DNA of 60,000 bases from Nematostella vectensis. Taxonomy: Eukaryota; Cnidaria; Anthozoa; Actiniaria; Edwardsiidae. The notes under the pieces are model-generated. The model was not told where the DNA came from, did not search any database, and saw only the letters and a list, made by a program, of their open reading frames with translations. Position 1 is the first letter of the stretch, and each line of letters starts with the position of its first letter. A program made the translations under genes and the position numbers. The stretch lies in assembly GCF_932526225.1 (NCBI RefSeq), contig NC_064047.1:1118001-1178000 (forward strand). Reading direction: 5' to 3'. This document shows, piece after piece, positions 12,201 to 20,978 of the stretch.

Positions 12201-13907
12201 TTTGTTTGCAAATGATGAGCAATTGATATAGACTTTTTGTGTGCGATTTCTTAGACATTTGACGCAAAGATTTCTTAGACTTTGCTGAGATTTCTTAGAC
12301 ATTTGATGGTGAGATGTCAGATTGTTAGCTTATTCGAAAAGGAAAAACAAATTGAACTTAACAATACCAACTTCCCCAAACATAGTATAACCAAATACCA
12401 AACGAATGTTTTCATAGTTCTCTCAATCGCGTGGGAAACACATCAGACGGAATCTATATAATTGTCTGTTCATGTCTGTCTTAAAAAAAAGTTAGCTGCT
12501 CTTTGCTTCCGTTGTTGCCATACATTTGGTATTCTGAAGATGTTCAGCGTCCATATAATCCTTATTAAAAGCAATCACAAGCAAGGAATCCACGCTGGGA
12601 AATATAAAGACCGTCACAGGACTTCATTTCCTTCCTTTTTGGTACTATGAATTACAAGGGTATTGCCTTTTATATCTCAAAACATCATTAACTCGATCAA
12701 GTGGAGCCGAATGGAGCCGCACGTCCCAACATGTTTACAATTCCCAAAATATATATTTACAGAAAATGTCTGATTTACAATAAAAACAACATCCTTTTTT
12801 TTCTGTTATTTGTAATTATTACACAAAAACGTCTAAAATATGGCTATTGTTAAAGTAAGCAGCCACAAAGTCACCCCCCCCTCCCCTCCTCCCTACTACA
12901 AGCCTCATTTATGCTAACCGCTGTCGCTTCATTTTTGTAAGCACACAATGATTTAATCGATATAATAATGATAAATAACGATGATAATCATATAAAGGCT
13001 AAGCAAAATTATGTTAATCATTATAAACAAACAGTTAGGTTTATTAATGTGTATTTTTTACGATTCTGGATTAGTACCTTCCCGCACAAGAATTGTCATT
13101 GATTAAATAACTCGGTTAGATGTCTTGCAGCCCGCCTACAAGACTTGTCAACTTAATAAATACCTTGTAGCCATGACACTATCGCATACACCAAACCACG
13201 ATCAATATAGAAAACTGATTAATGTCGGATACATTAAGTGAAAATTTAGTGACATTACTGCCGGTGTTTAGAGAATGAATTTATCCGTAATTTCATTCAA
13301 TTTTCTTTGTGTTTTTTCTCTCGCGATAAGTGCCTTTTGTTTGACCAGAAATGTTTCCTCCCTTTATAAAAAATTCCGATGGCTATCAATTTGACGCCGT
13401 AAAGTGCACAGTTAAACCATTTGATTAGGACCTCTGTGGCATTACTTTAGTTATCCGTACATAATTCTAAACTGATCCGCGTCATGGTAAATATGTTTAT
13501 AACTCCAAAAATCGACTCGGAAATTTGGAATTTTTCTTAGAAACACAAATATTTATATATGAAGAAAGACAGAGAGAGACAGGTTTGAAGAACAGATAGA
13601 ATGAAATGCAAAGGGGACCGAAGTAAATTAGTTTTTTTTCATCGTCGACATCCTTCCTCACTAAATAAAAAAGAGTAAAAAAGTTTGTGTGCGAACTTAA
13701 AAAAGAGGGAATCTCTCACCTTAGAAAAATCTCAATCCCAAGTTCCCCTTTATTACTCTCTAGCCCCATCCAAGACTGCTTGATATAATATTTCTGCGTC
13801 TCTGTCAACGGAAGTTGATCAACTTTTGTCAAATATTGCGTCTCGCAAGTTGGTAGATGTCCCTTCAGAAGTTTCGTTTGAGTGGCTAGCGATGAAGCAC
13901 AGCCCAT
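6202..13907 (-). CDS. Globin with N-terminal lipidation signal (globin X / neuroglobin-like), three exons
   Basis: Haem-binding globin of 185 residues. Exon 1 is 13907-13720, exon 2 is 9411-9183 and exon 3 is 6342-6202. Donors are gtgaga and gtaagt; acceptors are gttcag and tttcag. The first intron splits an Arg codon in phase 2 at helix B, and the second is phase 0 after VSN, matching the ancestral B12.2 and G7.0 globin introns. Visible features: CD1 Phe in LMFPEF (about residue 75), distal His 96 in LQGH, proximal His 128 in LGRRH, and an H-helix ending in a Leu/Ile-rich segment. The protein starts MGCASS, a classic myristoylation plus palmitoylation signal as known for globin X, so it is predicted to be membrane anchored. 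Lipidation is inferred, not shown. Confidence 0.88.
6343..9182. other. Globin intron 2
   Basis: AT-rich intron of about 2.8 kb. It holds loosely repeated tracts near 7750-8000 (three occurrences of tttctagaa followed by similar text) and a fragment at 9110-9180 ending in ctggatccgccc, typical of the edge of a dispersed repeat. No exon is recognised. Confidence 0.75.
10381..10738. repeat. Tandem duplication, about 165-190 bp, two copies
   Basis: The segment starting aaggattctgttactttgct and running to tctacacgccctcgt occurs twice in a row. The second copy is longer by two small insertions. In the second copy an ORF begins MAGKRLKLAHKTN, but the first copy breaks that frame, so coding is unlikely. 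Confidence 0.8.
10745..10854. mobile_element. 110-bp near-palindromic element
   Basis: Arms taccctccaacgcagagctt and the complement at 10825-10854 (one mismatch) continue inward through ctgtgtcgc and gtttcc/ggaaac. This is a miniature fold-back element adjoining the tandem duplication. Confidence 0.75.
12006..12036. repeat. Perfect 12-bp inverted repeat
   Basis: atcatttgtgac at 12006-12017 and gtcacaaatgat at 12025-12036 with a 7-base loop. Function unknown; it lies in a globin intron. Confidence 0.6.
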
Positions 13908-16900
13908 GGTGATGTTCTTTGTGATCGCCTCGTCGTTTCCGTTTCGCTCCCTGATCTACTCTGTGGCGTGAAGAAGTGACTAATTTGCTCTCCGATCGCA
14001 GGTCTTTATGGATACACGGGAGGAAGAGTGTAAGATTAAGTTTACAATCATCCCGATCACGTGCGCGATTTCAACATACATCAACATACGCGGTTGCTTC
14101 CGCTACGGCTCCTGAACCACTAAGCTATTTTGGGTTGAAATACAATAGGGGCGCCGTGGGAACATCAAACAGTTTTCCGTAATTCTGTAGACCCTGTTCG
14201 TTTTTGTTTGATGTTTCGCTCTACATCACGTTAGGTCAAGCCAATTAAGGCAACCAATGAAATCCCGACCTTGTTCTCCATTAGGATTTGCGTTTGGCTC
14301 GGTTTATCTAAAGTGCTTATATTCTGAACACTGCAAGACTTTTTCTGAGCAACTGATTGATATCTTGAGGGAATATTAAACGCTGCTTTAATTGCCTATA
14401 CAGTCGTGAAACTATGTGTTGAGAATCTTTCGTTCACCGTAGCCCCAAGCAATCTAATAAAAACTTGGGGTAGTTTACCAAAACATACACGGAGCGTTTC
14501 GCAATGTCACCAATCAAATTACAATATGATTTTAGAAGGCTTAATTGCGCACTTTGTTTGATTTAAAAACGATGATTCGTTTAACGTTTTGATATAAAAA
14601 GCTCTACAGCGGTAACTTTTAGAACTGTTGTATGGTTCCAGTTCGATTTTTTTTTAATTATACGCTTATTTAAGTAATACTGCAACTTGTTATTTAAAAT
14701 GTTTTAAATGAAATTCACTTTAAGATTTCGTGACAGCAGAAGCCCCCGAGCAAAGCCTAAAGCCCACTCATAAATGAACAAAAAGTCCTTTTCTGCTTTT
14801 TATCAGCTTTTATTAATGACAAATCAATTTTCCCAGTTTTTTGAGATGGTATTGTGTGAGCTTTGTTTCTAATCTTGGAAAATCAAGAAAAGTGCGCTTG
14901 CAGATAAACACACCTCACGTTTTGACGCTTAAACCGTAAGATCCGTGAGTTTGAAATTGCCCTTCACTTCCATTTCCAAAAAAAATATGCAATAATTGAC
15001 GCGATGACATATTCTGTTGTACATTTCACTTATTCCTATTCCATAATTTCCTGAAGGTTAACTTTTTTGTTGGATAACGTTTAGCATTCCATGCAAAATA
15101 GGCCTTTTCCTTGAATATAGAAGTATTAATCTACTGATAAATAAAATGTCATTAAACTTTTTAGCGTCTTTCTGCTTTGCAAGATTCACCTCTGCCGATG
15201 AAGAAATAGCGTTATGTAATCCTTAATAGGACATGAGCTTTATGTTAAGCCTCTACTAATACCATTTTCAAACAAATCATTTGATACATTTGTTGGAAGA
15301 GGGCACGTCTTATTACGAGTTGAATTCGCTCTTCAACCTGTCATTTTAAATATAAAGAGCTTCGTAACATCAAAGTGTCTTTTGAACAATGATTAAATTT
15401 TCAGCGCAGTTCGCAGGCCAAAATGTAGTTGAAAGCTGTTTCCTCAGGGTCGATTGTGCAACACTTATCTTCTTGAAACATCTGATCTCCGAAATGAAAA
15501 GAGCATCGCAAAGTTGCTTTTATCACAAGAACGATTTCAGTCGAGCGATTGCAAACTTGAAAAGCATGTAGGAACAAGATAATCAGAAAATGAATTATCT
15601 AAATAATACATTGCACCTTAGGCTTAACACCTGACTATATTCCCCCAATTAATCCCTTGATCTGAATTAATGGAAACTCTTAATTATGTCTGACGTCCTT
15701 TTCTTTACATTCATAATAATTCCTTTTTTCCTTATTGTTTGGTATGTCACATCGCTGATATATGTATTTTAGTATACCTCATGTTTTTAACATAAAACAT
15801 ACATTTTTTTATATAGCTTGTGCTTACACTTTTTTTAAAATCTTGATGAAATTAAATGGTCTTTTTTTTGCTTTTCCTTATTTATTCCTTAAATTATGAA
15901 GCAGCATTATTTCGTGAACAGAAAAAAGTACGTGTCCAATCATTGGGTCATAGTAAATTGTGATAATTTTTTTTATCATCTCACTTTTTCATATTTCGTG
16001 TAATCTCTTTGAGCTCATTTACGTTGGGATAAAAAACAAACTGAAAACCATATTCGATTTTGCAAAATAAAAACACTTTGTCTGCATTCGGTTGTCACAT
16101 AAGATGTCACTCAATATTTCATGGGTTGGAATATTGGATTATTTAAACACATTTAAATAAATAAATAGTTATTAAATGTGTTTGCCATTGTTCAATTCGT
16201 CGTATTAAAATTTTTCATGTTTTAGCATTTTTAACTTTGTGTTATTTTTACTCGAATTATAGCTTGTAGTTGCAACACATTTTTTTTTCATTATTCTATA
16301 CAAACTTCGAAAAATGCAGTACATAGTACACGTACCTACAAATTTTGCATTGGCAATTTTCTCTCTTGTTTTACTGATCTTATAAAATGTAATATTGTCA
16401 CTTTCTAAGAGGCCCATTTGTTCTAAGTAGTATTTCGTGATTATAATTAGAGGTCATCCTGCATATCAACTTTACACTCTACACTTTAGACGTACGTAAT
16501 TCTATCATACGGCACGCAATGATAGTTTCAAGGGGCGTATAGGCAAAAGGGAAGAAATTTTCATTATTGAATATGTACTTGCAAGTGTATTTGCTTGTGA
16601 ATGTAATATACTACCTAGGATTTCAAAATAGTTTAAGTATACACTATTACTTGCACAATGTAAATGGTTTTATTGTGTTTTTAAGTACTTTAATTACAAT
16701 GCTCCTGTAGCTGAAGCTAATGTAGCTTAATGTAGATAATGTTTTGCAGTTGTGCAATGCTTGACCTTTTAAGGCCTTTCAAATGGATTTAAGGAAAGGT
16801 TAAAAGCGTCAAGAAAGTCTTAACTGTAGGTACGTGTCGCTCTACATGCCTGTGAGGTCGATAATAGCGTAAAAAAGCTGTCCCTACGTCGGCTTCAAAC

Positions 16901-16924
16901 AAATCCTTGCCTTGGTCTAAGGTG
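13908..16924. other. Spacer upstream of the globin gene
   Basis: AT-rich sequence. The globin 5' flank, with its promoter, should lie just right of 13907, where the DNA is locally richer in GC (13910-14110). The remainder has many oligo-T and oligo-A runs. I recognise no exon, RNA gene or transposon in it. Confidence 0.5.
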
Positions 16925-17188
16925 CGGCCGACTCATTCATCCATCTAAGGAAACGCATAAGGAGAAACGGACAGCTTGCACGCGTGCGCCTGCTTTTAGG
17001 AAACATCAGAAAATGATGCTTTTTGAAACAGTGTTCCATGCTAACCATATTTGGACAACTAAGTTTCATCCATCTAAAGAAACCCATTAAAGGAGAAAAG
17101 GACGCACCCATGCCCCTGCTTTTAGGATACACCAGAAAATGATGCTTCTTGAAACAATGTTTCACGCTAACCATATTTGGACAAGTAA
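16925..17188. repeat. Tandem duplication next to the element insertion site
   Basis: Two imperfect copies of about 125 bp, each running from ttcatccatctaa to ctaaccatatttggacaa. The Polinton inserted just after the second copy. Open frames through it are duplicates of each other without coding evidence. Confidence 0.75.
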
Positions 17189-17193
17189 GTATC
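17189..17193. repeat. Target-site duplication, left copy (GTATC)
   Basis: GTATC directly precedes the element end AGTAGTAGGG and is repeated at 34238-34242 directly after the other end. Five bases is within the range made by retroviral-type integrases; Polintons usually show six, so one ambiguous base is possible. Confidence 0.75.
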
Positions 17194-17507
17194 AGTAGTA
17201 GGGTTTTGGCGCAGCTGGCGCAAAGTTTTCATCATCCCGAATTTCATTCCAAAAATGGCGCAAAAGTCTCCGCACACCTCCGCCAAGCCTCGCGACCTGC
17301 GCATGCGCGAGTTTGCCAGAGATCTCTTGCACGACCAAGCCCACCTGTCAATCACTTTGTCACGTGATAGCCAAGCCCACCTGTCAATCACTTTGTAAAA
17401 AACCTGTCAATCACTTTGTCACGTGATAGCCACGCCCACCTGTCAATCACTTTGTCGAAAACCTGTCAATCACTTTGTCACGTGTCGCACCTAGGGGGAG
17501 CCTGGGG
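17194..17507 (+). repeat. Left terminal inverted repeat of element 1, with 5 iterons
   Basis: Begins AGTAGTAGGGTTTTGGCGC. The outer 145 or so bases are unique and nearly identical to the right end; they include the short palindrome CTGCGCATGCGCGAG. Inside lie five copies of CCTGTCAATCACTTTGT, separated by A-rich linkers or by CACGTGATAGCCAAGCCCA. The repeat closes with cacgtgtcgcacctaggggg, shared with the other end. Confidence 0.92.
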
Positions 17508-17517
17508 GCTATTCTGG

Positions 17518-17526
17518 TCTAAAGAC
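17518..17526 (+). promoter_or_regulatory. Early-type box TCTAAAGAC for the 86-aa gene
   Basis: TCTAAAGAC followed by 19 bases, ending ATAAA, to the ATG at 17546. Fits the element-wide box with T to C at position 2. Confidence 0.6.
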
Positions 17527-17545
17527 GTATGGGGTCCTAGATAAA

Positions 17546-17806
17546 ATGACATTAAAGACGGAGGTGAAGATTAAAAACGATGCGGCTACAGCCGGCGGTT
17601 GTCCGGTGCTGGAGGTGAATGTGAGTGACACTGCGGATGCGGGGCCTGAACACTGCTGTTGTAACGCTGATTACTATGAAGACTCAGAATACGGAAGCTT
17701 CGACCCCGTTGGGTTTGTGGCCGGAGCGGCGACAATTGTCCTTGGTACTCTAGCAATGTTAGTCTCCATGCCACGGTATGGCGAAAAAAGATGGATAAGA
17801 TACTAG
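17546..17806 (+). CDS. Small single-pass membrane protein, unknown
   Basis: An 86-residue protein with an acidic, Cys-containing N-terminal half (HCCCNADYYEDSEYGS) and one hydrophobic segment at about 57-75 (FVAGAATIVLGTLAMLVSM), followed by a basic tail. I do not recognise the family. It is the outermost gene on the left arm and has a correctly spaced TCTAAAGAC box, which supports it being expressed. It could be a virion or host-membrane protein; no function is claimed. Confidence 0.6.
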   Translation: MTLKTEVKIKNDAATAGGCPVLEVNVSDTADAGPEHCCCNADYYEDSEYGSFDPVGFVAGAATIVLGTLAMLVSMPRYGEKRWIRY

Positions 17807-17863
17807 TCCACGAATGTGGTGCGGAGACTTTAGCTCACGTCTAGAAATAACTTGAGAAAGTAG

Positions 17864-17872
17864 TCTAAAGAC
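17864..17872 (+). promoter_or_regulatory. Early-type box TCTAAAGAC for ankyrin gene 1
   Basis: TCTAAAGACATG, then 17 bases from the box to the ATG at 17890, ending AATAAAATG. The out-of-phase atg at 17873 inside the leader is probably upstream of or at the transcript start. Confidence 0.65.
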
Positions 17873-17889
17873 ATGAACAGTCTAATAAA

Positions 17890-18468
17890 ATGAAGGAACA
17901 GACAGTGGATCAGTTGGAGAATCTTACGGTGAAGGACCTCGACAGAGCGATGGCAACCGCAGCGTATGGTGGTCACATCGAGATCGTAGAGGTGTGTAGA
18001 GGGCGCGGCGCGACGGGCTCCGACGAGGCCATGGTGCAGGCGGCGTGTGGTGGGCATGTCGAGATCGTGGAGATGTTTAAAGAGTGGGGCGCGACAGACT
18101 TTGACGGCGCAATGGTGGCCGCAGCACTCCACGGCCACGGCGAGATCGTCGAACTGTGTAGAGAGTGGGGTGCGACAGACTTTGACGGCGCAATGATAAA
18201 CGCAGCACTCCACGGCCACGGCGAGATCGTCAAGCTGTGTAAAGAGTGGGGGGCGTCGGATTTTGACTGGGCTATGGTGTACGCAGCGGGGGGTGGTAAT
18301 ATCGGAATCGTTGAGTTGTGCAGGGGGTGGGGTGCGACGGACATCGGCTGGGCCATGGCGTACGCGGCAGAGAATGGCCACGTTGGAATCGTCGAGCTGT
18401 GTAAAGAGTGGGGCGCGACCGACCTCGACGCCGACCGGCTAGAAGGCGGGTATCGCGCGTTGGATTGA
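17890..18468 (+). CDS. Ankyrin-repeat protein 1, giant-virus style repeats
   Basis: A 192-residue protein made of about six repeats of 27 residues after a short leader (MKEQTVDQLENLTVKDLDRA). The repeat reads IVELCKEWGATDFDGAM followed by a variable AAxxGHxE. This short, tryptophan-containing variant of the ankyrin repeat is the form I associate with nucleocytoplasmic large DNA viruses such as marseilleviruses, rather than animal ankyrins. That comparison is from memory. Such proteins usually mediate protein contacts, often with host ubiquitin or signalling factors; here the partner is unknown. The gene sits between the small membrane protein and the TFIIB-like gene. Its last codons (RLEGGYRALD) recur as a non-coding relic after ankyrin gene 2. 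Confidence 0.85.
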   Translation: MKEQTVDQLENLTVKDLDRAMATAAYGGHIEIVEVCRGRGATGSDEAMVQAACGGHVEIVEMFKEWGATDFDGAMVAAALHGHGEIVELCREWGATDFDGAMINAALHGHGEIVKLCKEWGASDFDWAMVYAAGGGNIGIVELCRGWGATDIGWAMAYAAENGHVGIVELCKEWGATDLDADRLEGGYRALD

Positions 18469-18475
18469 AAAGTGG

Positions 18476-18484
18476 CTTAAAGAC
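18476..18484 (+). promoter_or_regulatory. Early-type box CTTAAAGAC for the TFIIB-like gene
   Basis: In the context GAAAAGTGGCTTAAAGAC, with 17 bases to the ATG at 18502 ending AATAAAATGG. The box overlaps the 10-base gap after the preceding stop codon. Confidence 0.65.
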
Positions 18485-18501
18485 GTGGACAGTTCAATAA
18501 A

Positions 18502-19428
18502 ATGGAGGAACAAACGGTTGAACGTATGGTTGAAGATCGGTCACCACCACCATACAATATCCCCGGCGGACCTGTACCCAGGGTTGACATCCCCACCCTC
18601 ATGCCGGAATTTGCACTGTTTGACCGAGCCCTCACCGAATACGAGACTAGTAGAGCCTCCTTGGGAGACGAGGATAGTAGTAACACCCTTTGCAATCATG
18701 ACGACCTAGTCACAGAAGACGGGGTCACTAGTTGCTTAGAGTGCGGGGAACAGATGCAGCGCGCGATCGCGCACGAAAGGGAATGGGGTTTTTACGGACA
18801 TTCCGACGGCAAACGGTCTTCGAACCCAAGTCGGGTCCAGGTACGTAGGTCTGAGGACAGAAATATTGACAAGGATGTGGAAAACATGGGTTTTAGCGGG
18901 GTAATTGTAGCCAAAGCTAACGAGATATACACTCAGGTGACGAAAGGCCAGATTTTTCGCGGCGACCCACGGAAGGCGATCGTCTTTGCGTGTATTTACT
19001 ACGCCTACAAGATGTCTGGTAAGTGTCAGACACCGAAAACCTTGATGGAAACTTTTGGATTGAGCAAGAAGAGTTGCCTTAAGGGTCTGAAAATCTTCAG
19101 TATTAACATGCCTAAAGATTACTTACTACACGGAACGTCTCCCACCGTCGTGGACCACATTCGCGATGTGATGGATAGATTCTCGGCGTCCCCCGCACAG
19201 AAGGGAGAGGTGGTCCAGCTCTACTACAGATCTAAGAACCGCTCGTCTGAGTTGAATCGCGCTCGCCCACAATCCTTTGCGGTCGCTTTAACCTATTACT
19301 GGATACGGCAAAAGAAGATCGATATTACGCTTAAAAAATTCTCCGAAAGAACGGGCGTCTCCGAGTTGACCATCAGTAGGAAAGCGAGAGAAGTGGCCAC
19401 AGTCCTGGGTACGCCTGGTGTGGTATGA
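18502..19428 (+). CDS. TFIIB-like transcription initiation factor
   Basis: A 308-residue protein. Residues 64-81 form a zinc ribbon (CxH, 11 residues, then CLEC). Residues about 130-200 form a first cyclin fold with RKAIVFACIYYAYK, then a helix-turn-helix-like TLMETFGLSKKSCLKG. Residues about 218-305 form a second one with ARPQSFAVALTYYWIRQ and FSERTGVSELTISRKAREV. This ribbon plus two cyclin folds is the TFIIB/TFB layout; NCLDVs encode comparable viral TFIIB factors. The second cyclin fold ends in the usual recognition helix. The predicted role is recruiting RNA polymerase II to element promoters. No RNA polymerase gene is present, so host polymerase would be used. I know of no standard Polinton gene of this kind. 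Confidence 0.82.
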   Translation: MEEQTVERMVEDRSPPPYNIPGGPVPRVDIPTLMPEFALFDRALTEYETSRASLGDEDSSNTLCNHDDLVTEDGVTSCLECGEQMQRAIAHEREWGFYGHSDGKRSSNPSRVQVRRSEDRNIDKDVENMGFSGVIVAKANEIYTQVTKGQIFRGDPRKAIVFACIYYAYKMSGKCQTPKTLMETFGLSKKSCLKGLKIFSINMPKDYLLHGTSPTVVDHIRDVMDRFSASPAQKGEVVQLYYRSKNRSSELNRARPQSFAVALTYYWIRQKKIDITLKKFSERTGVSELTISRKAREVATVLGTPGVV

Positions 19429-19430
19429 TG

Positions 19431-19458
19431 TTTCCTGATTTCCAGAGAAATCAGGATT
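19431..19458 (+). terminator. Hairpin after the TFIIB-like gene
   Basis: cctgattt and aaatcagg flank a 6-base loop just after the stop at 19428. A second partial copy (gatttccag) follows. It could shape a 3' end, but no polyA signal is obvious. Confidence 0.35.
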
Positions 19459-19523
19459 TCCAGAAAACTGTCAGTTCGGAGTAGATGTGAATTAACACGT
19501 CTAAAAAAATTCGAAAAAAGTGG

Positions 19524-19532
19524 TTTAAAGAC
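19524..19532 (+). promoter_or_regulatory. Early-type box TTTAAAGAC for ankyrin gene 2
   Basis: AAGTGGTTTAAAGACGTGG, with 17 bases from the box to the ATG at 19550 (aacaaaATGG). Confidence 0.68.
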
Positions 19533-19549
19533 GTGGATGTAATAACAAA

Positions 19550-20374
19550 ATGGATATGCAAAGTGCTGGAAGTCTTACAAATCTCACCGTGGAGGATCAA
19601 GCCGCCACCTTAGCGAGGTGGGGAGCCGCAGACTTTGACGCCGTTATGGAGCGCGCGGCGTGGGAGGGGTGCGTCGAGACCGTGAGGTTGTGTAAGAGTT
19701 GGGGTGCGACGGATTTCGAAAAGCCGATGGTCAGGGCCGCAATGAACGGCCACACCGAGATCGTTAAGATGTGTTGTGAGTCGGGCGCCTGTGACTTCGT
19801 GTATCCAGCGTCCATGGCCGCGAAAGGCGGGCACGTAGAGGTTTTGAAGGTGATGGGCGAGTATTGTGCCGACGGAGGAGAGGCCATGACCGAGGCCATG
19901 GGTGCTGCGGCGGCGGAAGGTCAGGTGGGGGTTGTTGAGTTGTTGATAGATCTAGGTGCCGATGTCGATGTCGGTTGGGCCACCGCCGAGGCGGCGTACA
20001 ATGGGCACGTTGAGGTTCTAAAGCTGCTGAGAGAAAACTTCAGCGAGTTTGACCCGGACTATGCTATAACACCGGCCACCGAATCTGGCAACCTCGAGAT
20101 TGTGAGGTTGTGCTTGGAGTGGGGCGCGACCGATCTCATTGTACATATGAACTACGCGCGGTTTTTGGGTCTACACGAAATTGTCGCGGTGCTACGTGCG
20201 GCGTGGAGGTGGGGTCTCGTGCATGAGGAGCTCCCGGAGAAGCTACACAAGGTGAGATTCCGTAGAAAGCTGGAGGACGAACTAATGCCAGTAGCTTGGC
20301 ATCCTGACAGGTTTTGGGATTGGTGCATGGATGAGCAAGAGAAGGAAATGTTGGGAGAATGCTTCGCCAGGTAG
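19550..20374 (+). CDS. Ankyrin-repeat protein 2
   Basis: A 274-residue protein with a leader (MDMQSAGSLTNLTVEDQAA) similar to that of ankyrin protein 1. About seven degenerate repeats follow to about residue 220, several with the WGATDF and GHxEIV signatures (LCKSWGATDFEKPMVRAAMNGH). The C-terminal 55 residues are not repeats and contain a basic stretch (KVRFRRKLEDE) and MPVAWHPDRFWDWC, perhaps a separate interaction domain; I could not match it to F-box or PRANC sequences. The gene has its own box and lies between the TFIIB-like and zinc-repeat genes. It is more diverged than ankyrin 1, suggesting an older duplication. Confidence 0.82.
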   Translation: MDMQSAGSLTNLTVEDQAATLARWGAADFDAVMERAAWEGCVETVRLCKSWGATDFEKPMVRAAMNGHTEIVKMCCESGACDFVYPASMAAKGGHVEVLKVMGEYCADGGEAMTEAMGAAAAEGQVGVVELLIDLGADVDVGWATAEAAYNGHVEVLKLLRENFSEFDPDYAITPATESGNLEIVRLCLEWGATDLIVHMNYARFLGLHEIVAVLRAAWRWGLVHEELPEKLHKVRFRRKLEDELMPVAWHPDRFWDWCMDEQEKEMLGECFAR

Positions 20375-20416
20375 ACGTCGGCCGGCTAGAAGGCGGGTAT
20401 CGCGTGTTGGATTGAA
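20375..20416 (+). pseudogene. Relic of an ankyrin gene end
   Basis: Just after the ankyrin 2 stop, the DNA matches the last codons of ankyrin gene 1 plus its downstream promoter (cggctagaaggcgggtatcg and onward through ggattgaaaagtg). Read in frame it would give RLEGGYRVLD and a stop, but no ORF reaches it. It marks a past duplication or recombination of a gene-end plus promoter unit. Confidence 0.7.
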
Positions 20417-20422
20417 AAGTGA

Positions 20423-20431
20423 TTTAAGGAC
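20423..20431 (+). promoter_or_regulatory. Early-type box TTTAAGGAC for the zinc-repeat gene
   Basis: One mismatch to the consensus. The distance to the ATG at 20450 is 18 bases, as for the polymerase gene. The in-frame atg at 20432 touches the box and is therefore not taken as the start. Confidence 0.6.
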
Positions 20432-20449
20432 ATGACCGGTTTGATAGAA

Positions 20450-20779
20450 ATGGAGAACCAAACGGTGAAAGACTCGAAAGTATCCCCCGTAAAGCGAACA
20501 ACGGATTATAAGTGTCTTCATGGCAGAGTGAAATATTATTGCAAAGATTGTCACGGATCGCAAATCTGTCCTCACAACCGGAGAAAAACGCGGTGCAGAG
20601 AATGTAACGGCGGTAGCATTTGTGAGCACAGACGAGCAAGATATGTCTGTAAAGACTGCAAGGGGAAAGGGATGTGTGGACACGGCAAACAGAGACCCTT
20701 TTGTAAGTTATGCGGAGGGTCTCAAATATGCGAACACGATAGACAAAAGCACCATTGCAGAACGTGTAACGGAAATTAG
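20450..20779 (+). CDS. Cys/His zinc-repeat protein
   Basis: A 109-residue basic protein (127 bases of the polymerase-like leader MENQTVKDSKV and linker, then repeats). Five tandem units have the form CxHxRxKxxCxxC with a GGSQI-type linker, e.g. CEHDRQKHHCRTC, each able to bind one zinc. I associate strings of such units with giant viruses and some protists; this is from memory. A nucleic-acid-binding or regulatory role is likely but not proven. The start at 20450 was chosen over 20432 from box spacing. It is the last gene of the rightward left-arm block. Confidence 0.75.
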   Translation: MENQTVKDSKVSPVKRTTDYKCLHGRVKYYCKDCHGSQICPHNRRKTRCRECNGGSICEHRRARYVCKDCKGKGMCGHGKQRPFCKLCGGSQICEHDRQKHHCRTCNGN

Positions 20780-20793
20780 CATTAGCCCACTCA

Positions 20794-20822
20794 GTTTTGT
20801 AACGCGTCTCACGTTACAAAAC
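20794..20822. terminator. Perfect 11-bp hairpin between convergent gene blocks
   Basis: GTTTTGTAACG and CGTTACAAAAC separated by 7 bases, placed 15 bases after the stop of the rightward zinc-repeat gene and ahead of the end of the leftward block. Symmetric position suggests a two-way 3'-end or insulator element. Confidence 0.5.
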
Positions 20823-20978
20823 ACATACATTCCTAATCGCCCTAACAACTAGCGATTCTGAAAATAGGTTTTGTATTTACATTGGGAGTTCGCGGTCGCC
20901 AGGGTGGTCTGGTATGCACACGTGGACAGGTATTGTCTTCTTGCGGTACGTCACATCCGTCCACATGCACCCCGCATG
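20823..20978. other. Convergent 3' intergenic gap in element 1
   Basis: About 155 bases between the two opposing gene blocks beyond the hairpin. No ORF or box is seen. Confidence 0.6.

Larger units (their letters stand above)
9412..13719. other. Globin intron 1
   Basis: About 4.3 kb of AT-rich intron. It contains the tandem duplication at 10381-10738, the 110-bp inverted repeat at 10745-10854, a perfect 12-bp hairpin at 12006-12036, and two CACGTG-containing inverted motifs near 11524 and 11727. No exon is recognised. Confidence 0.75.
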
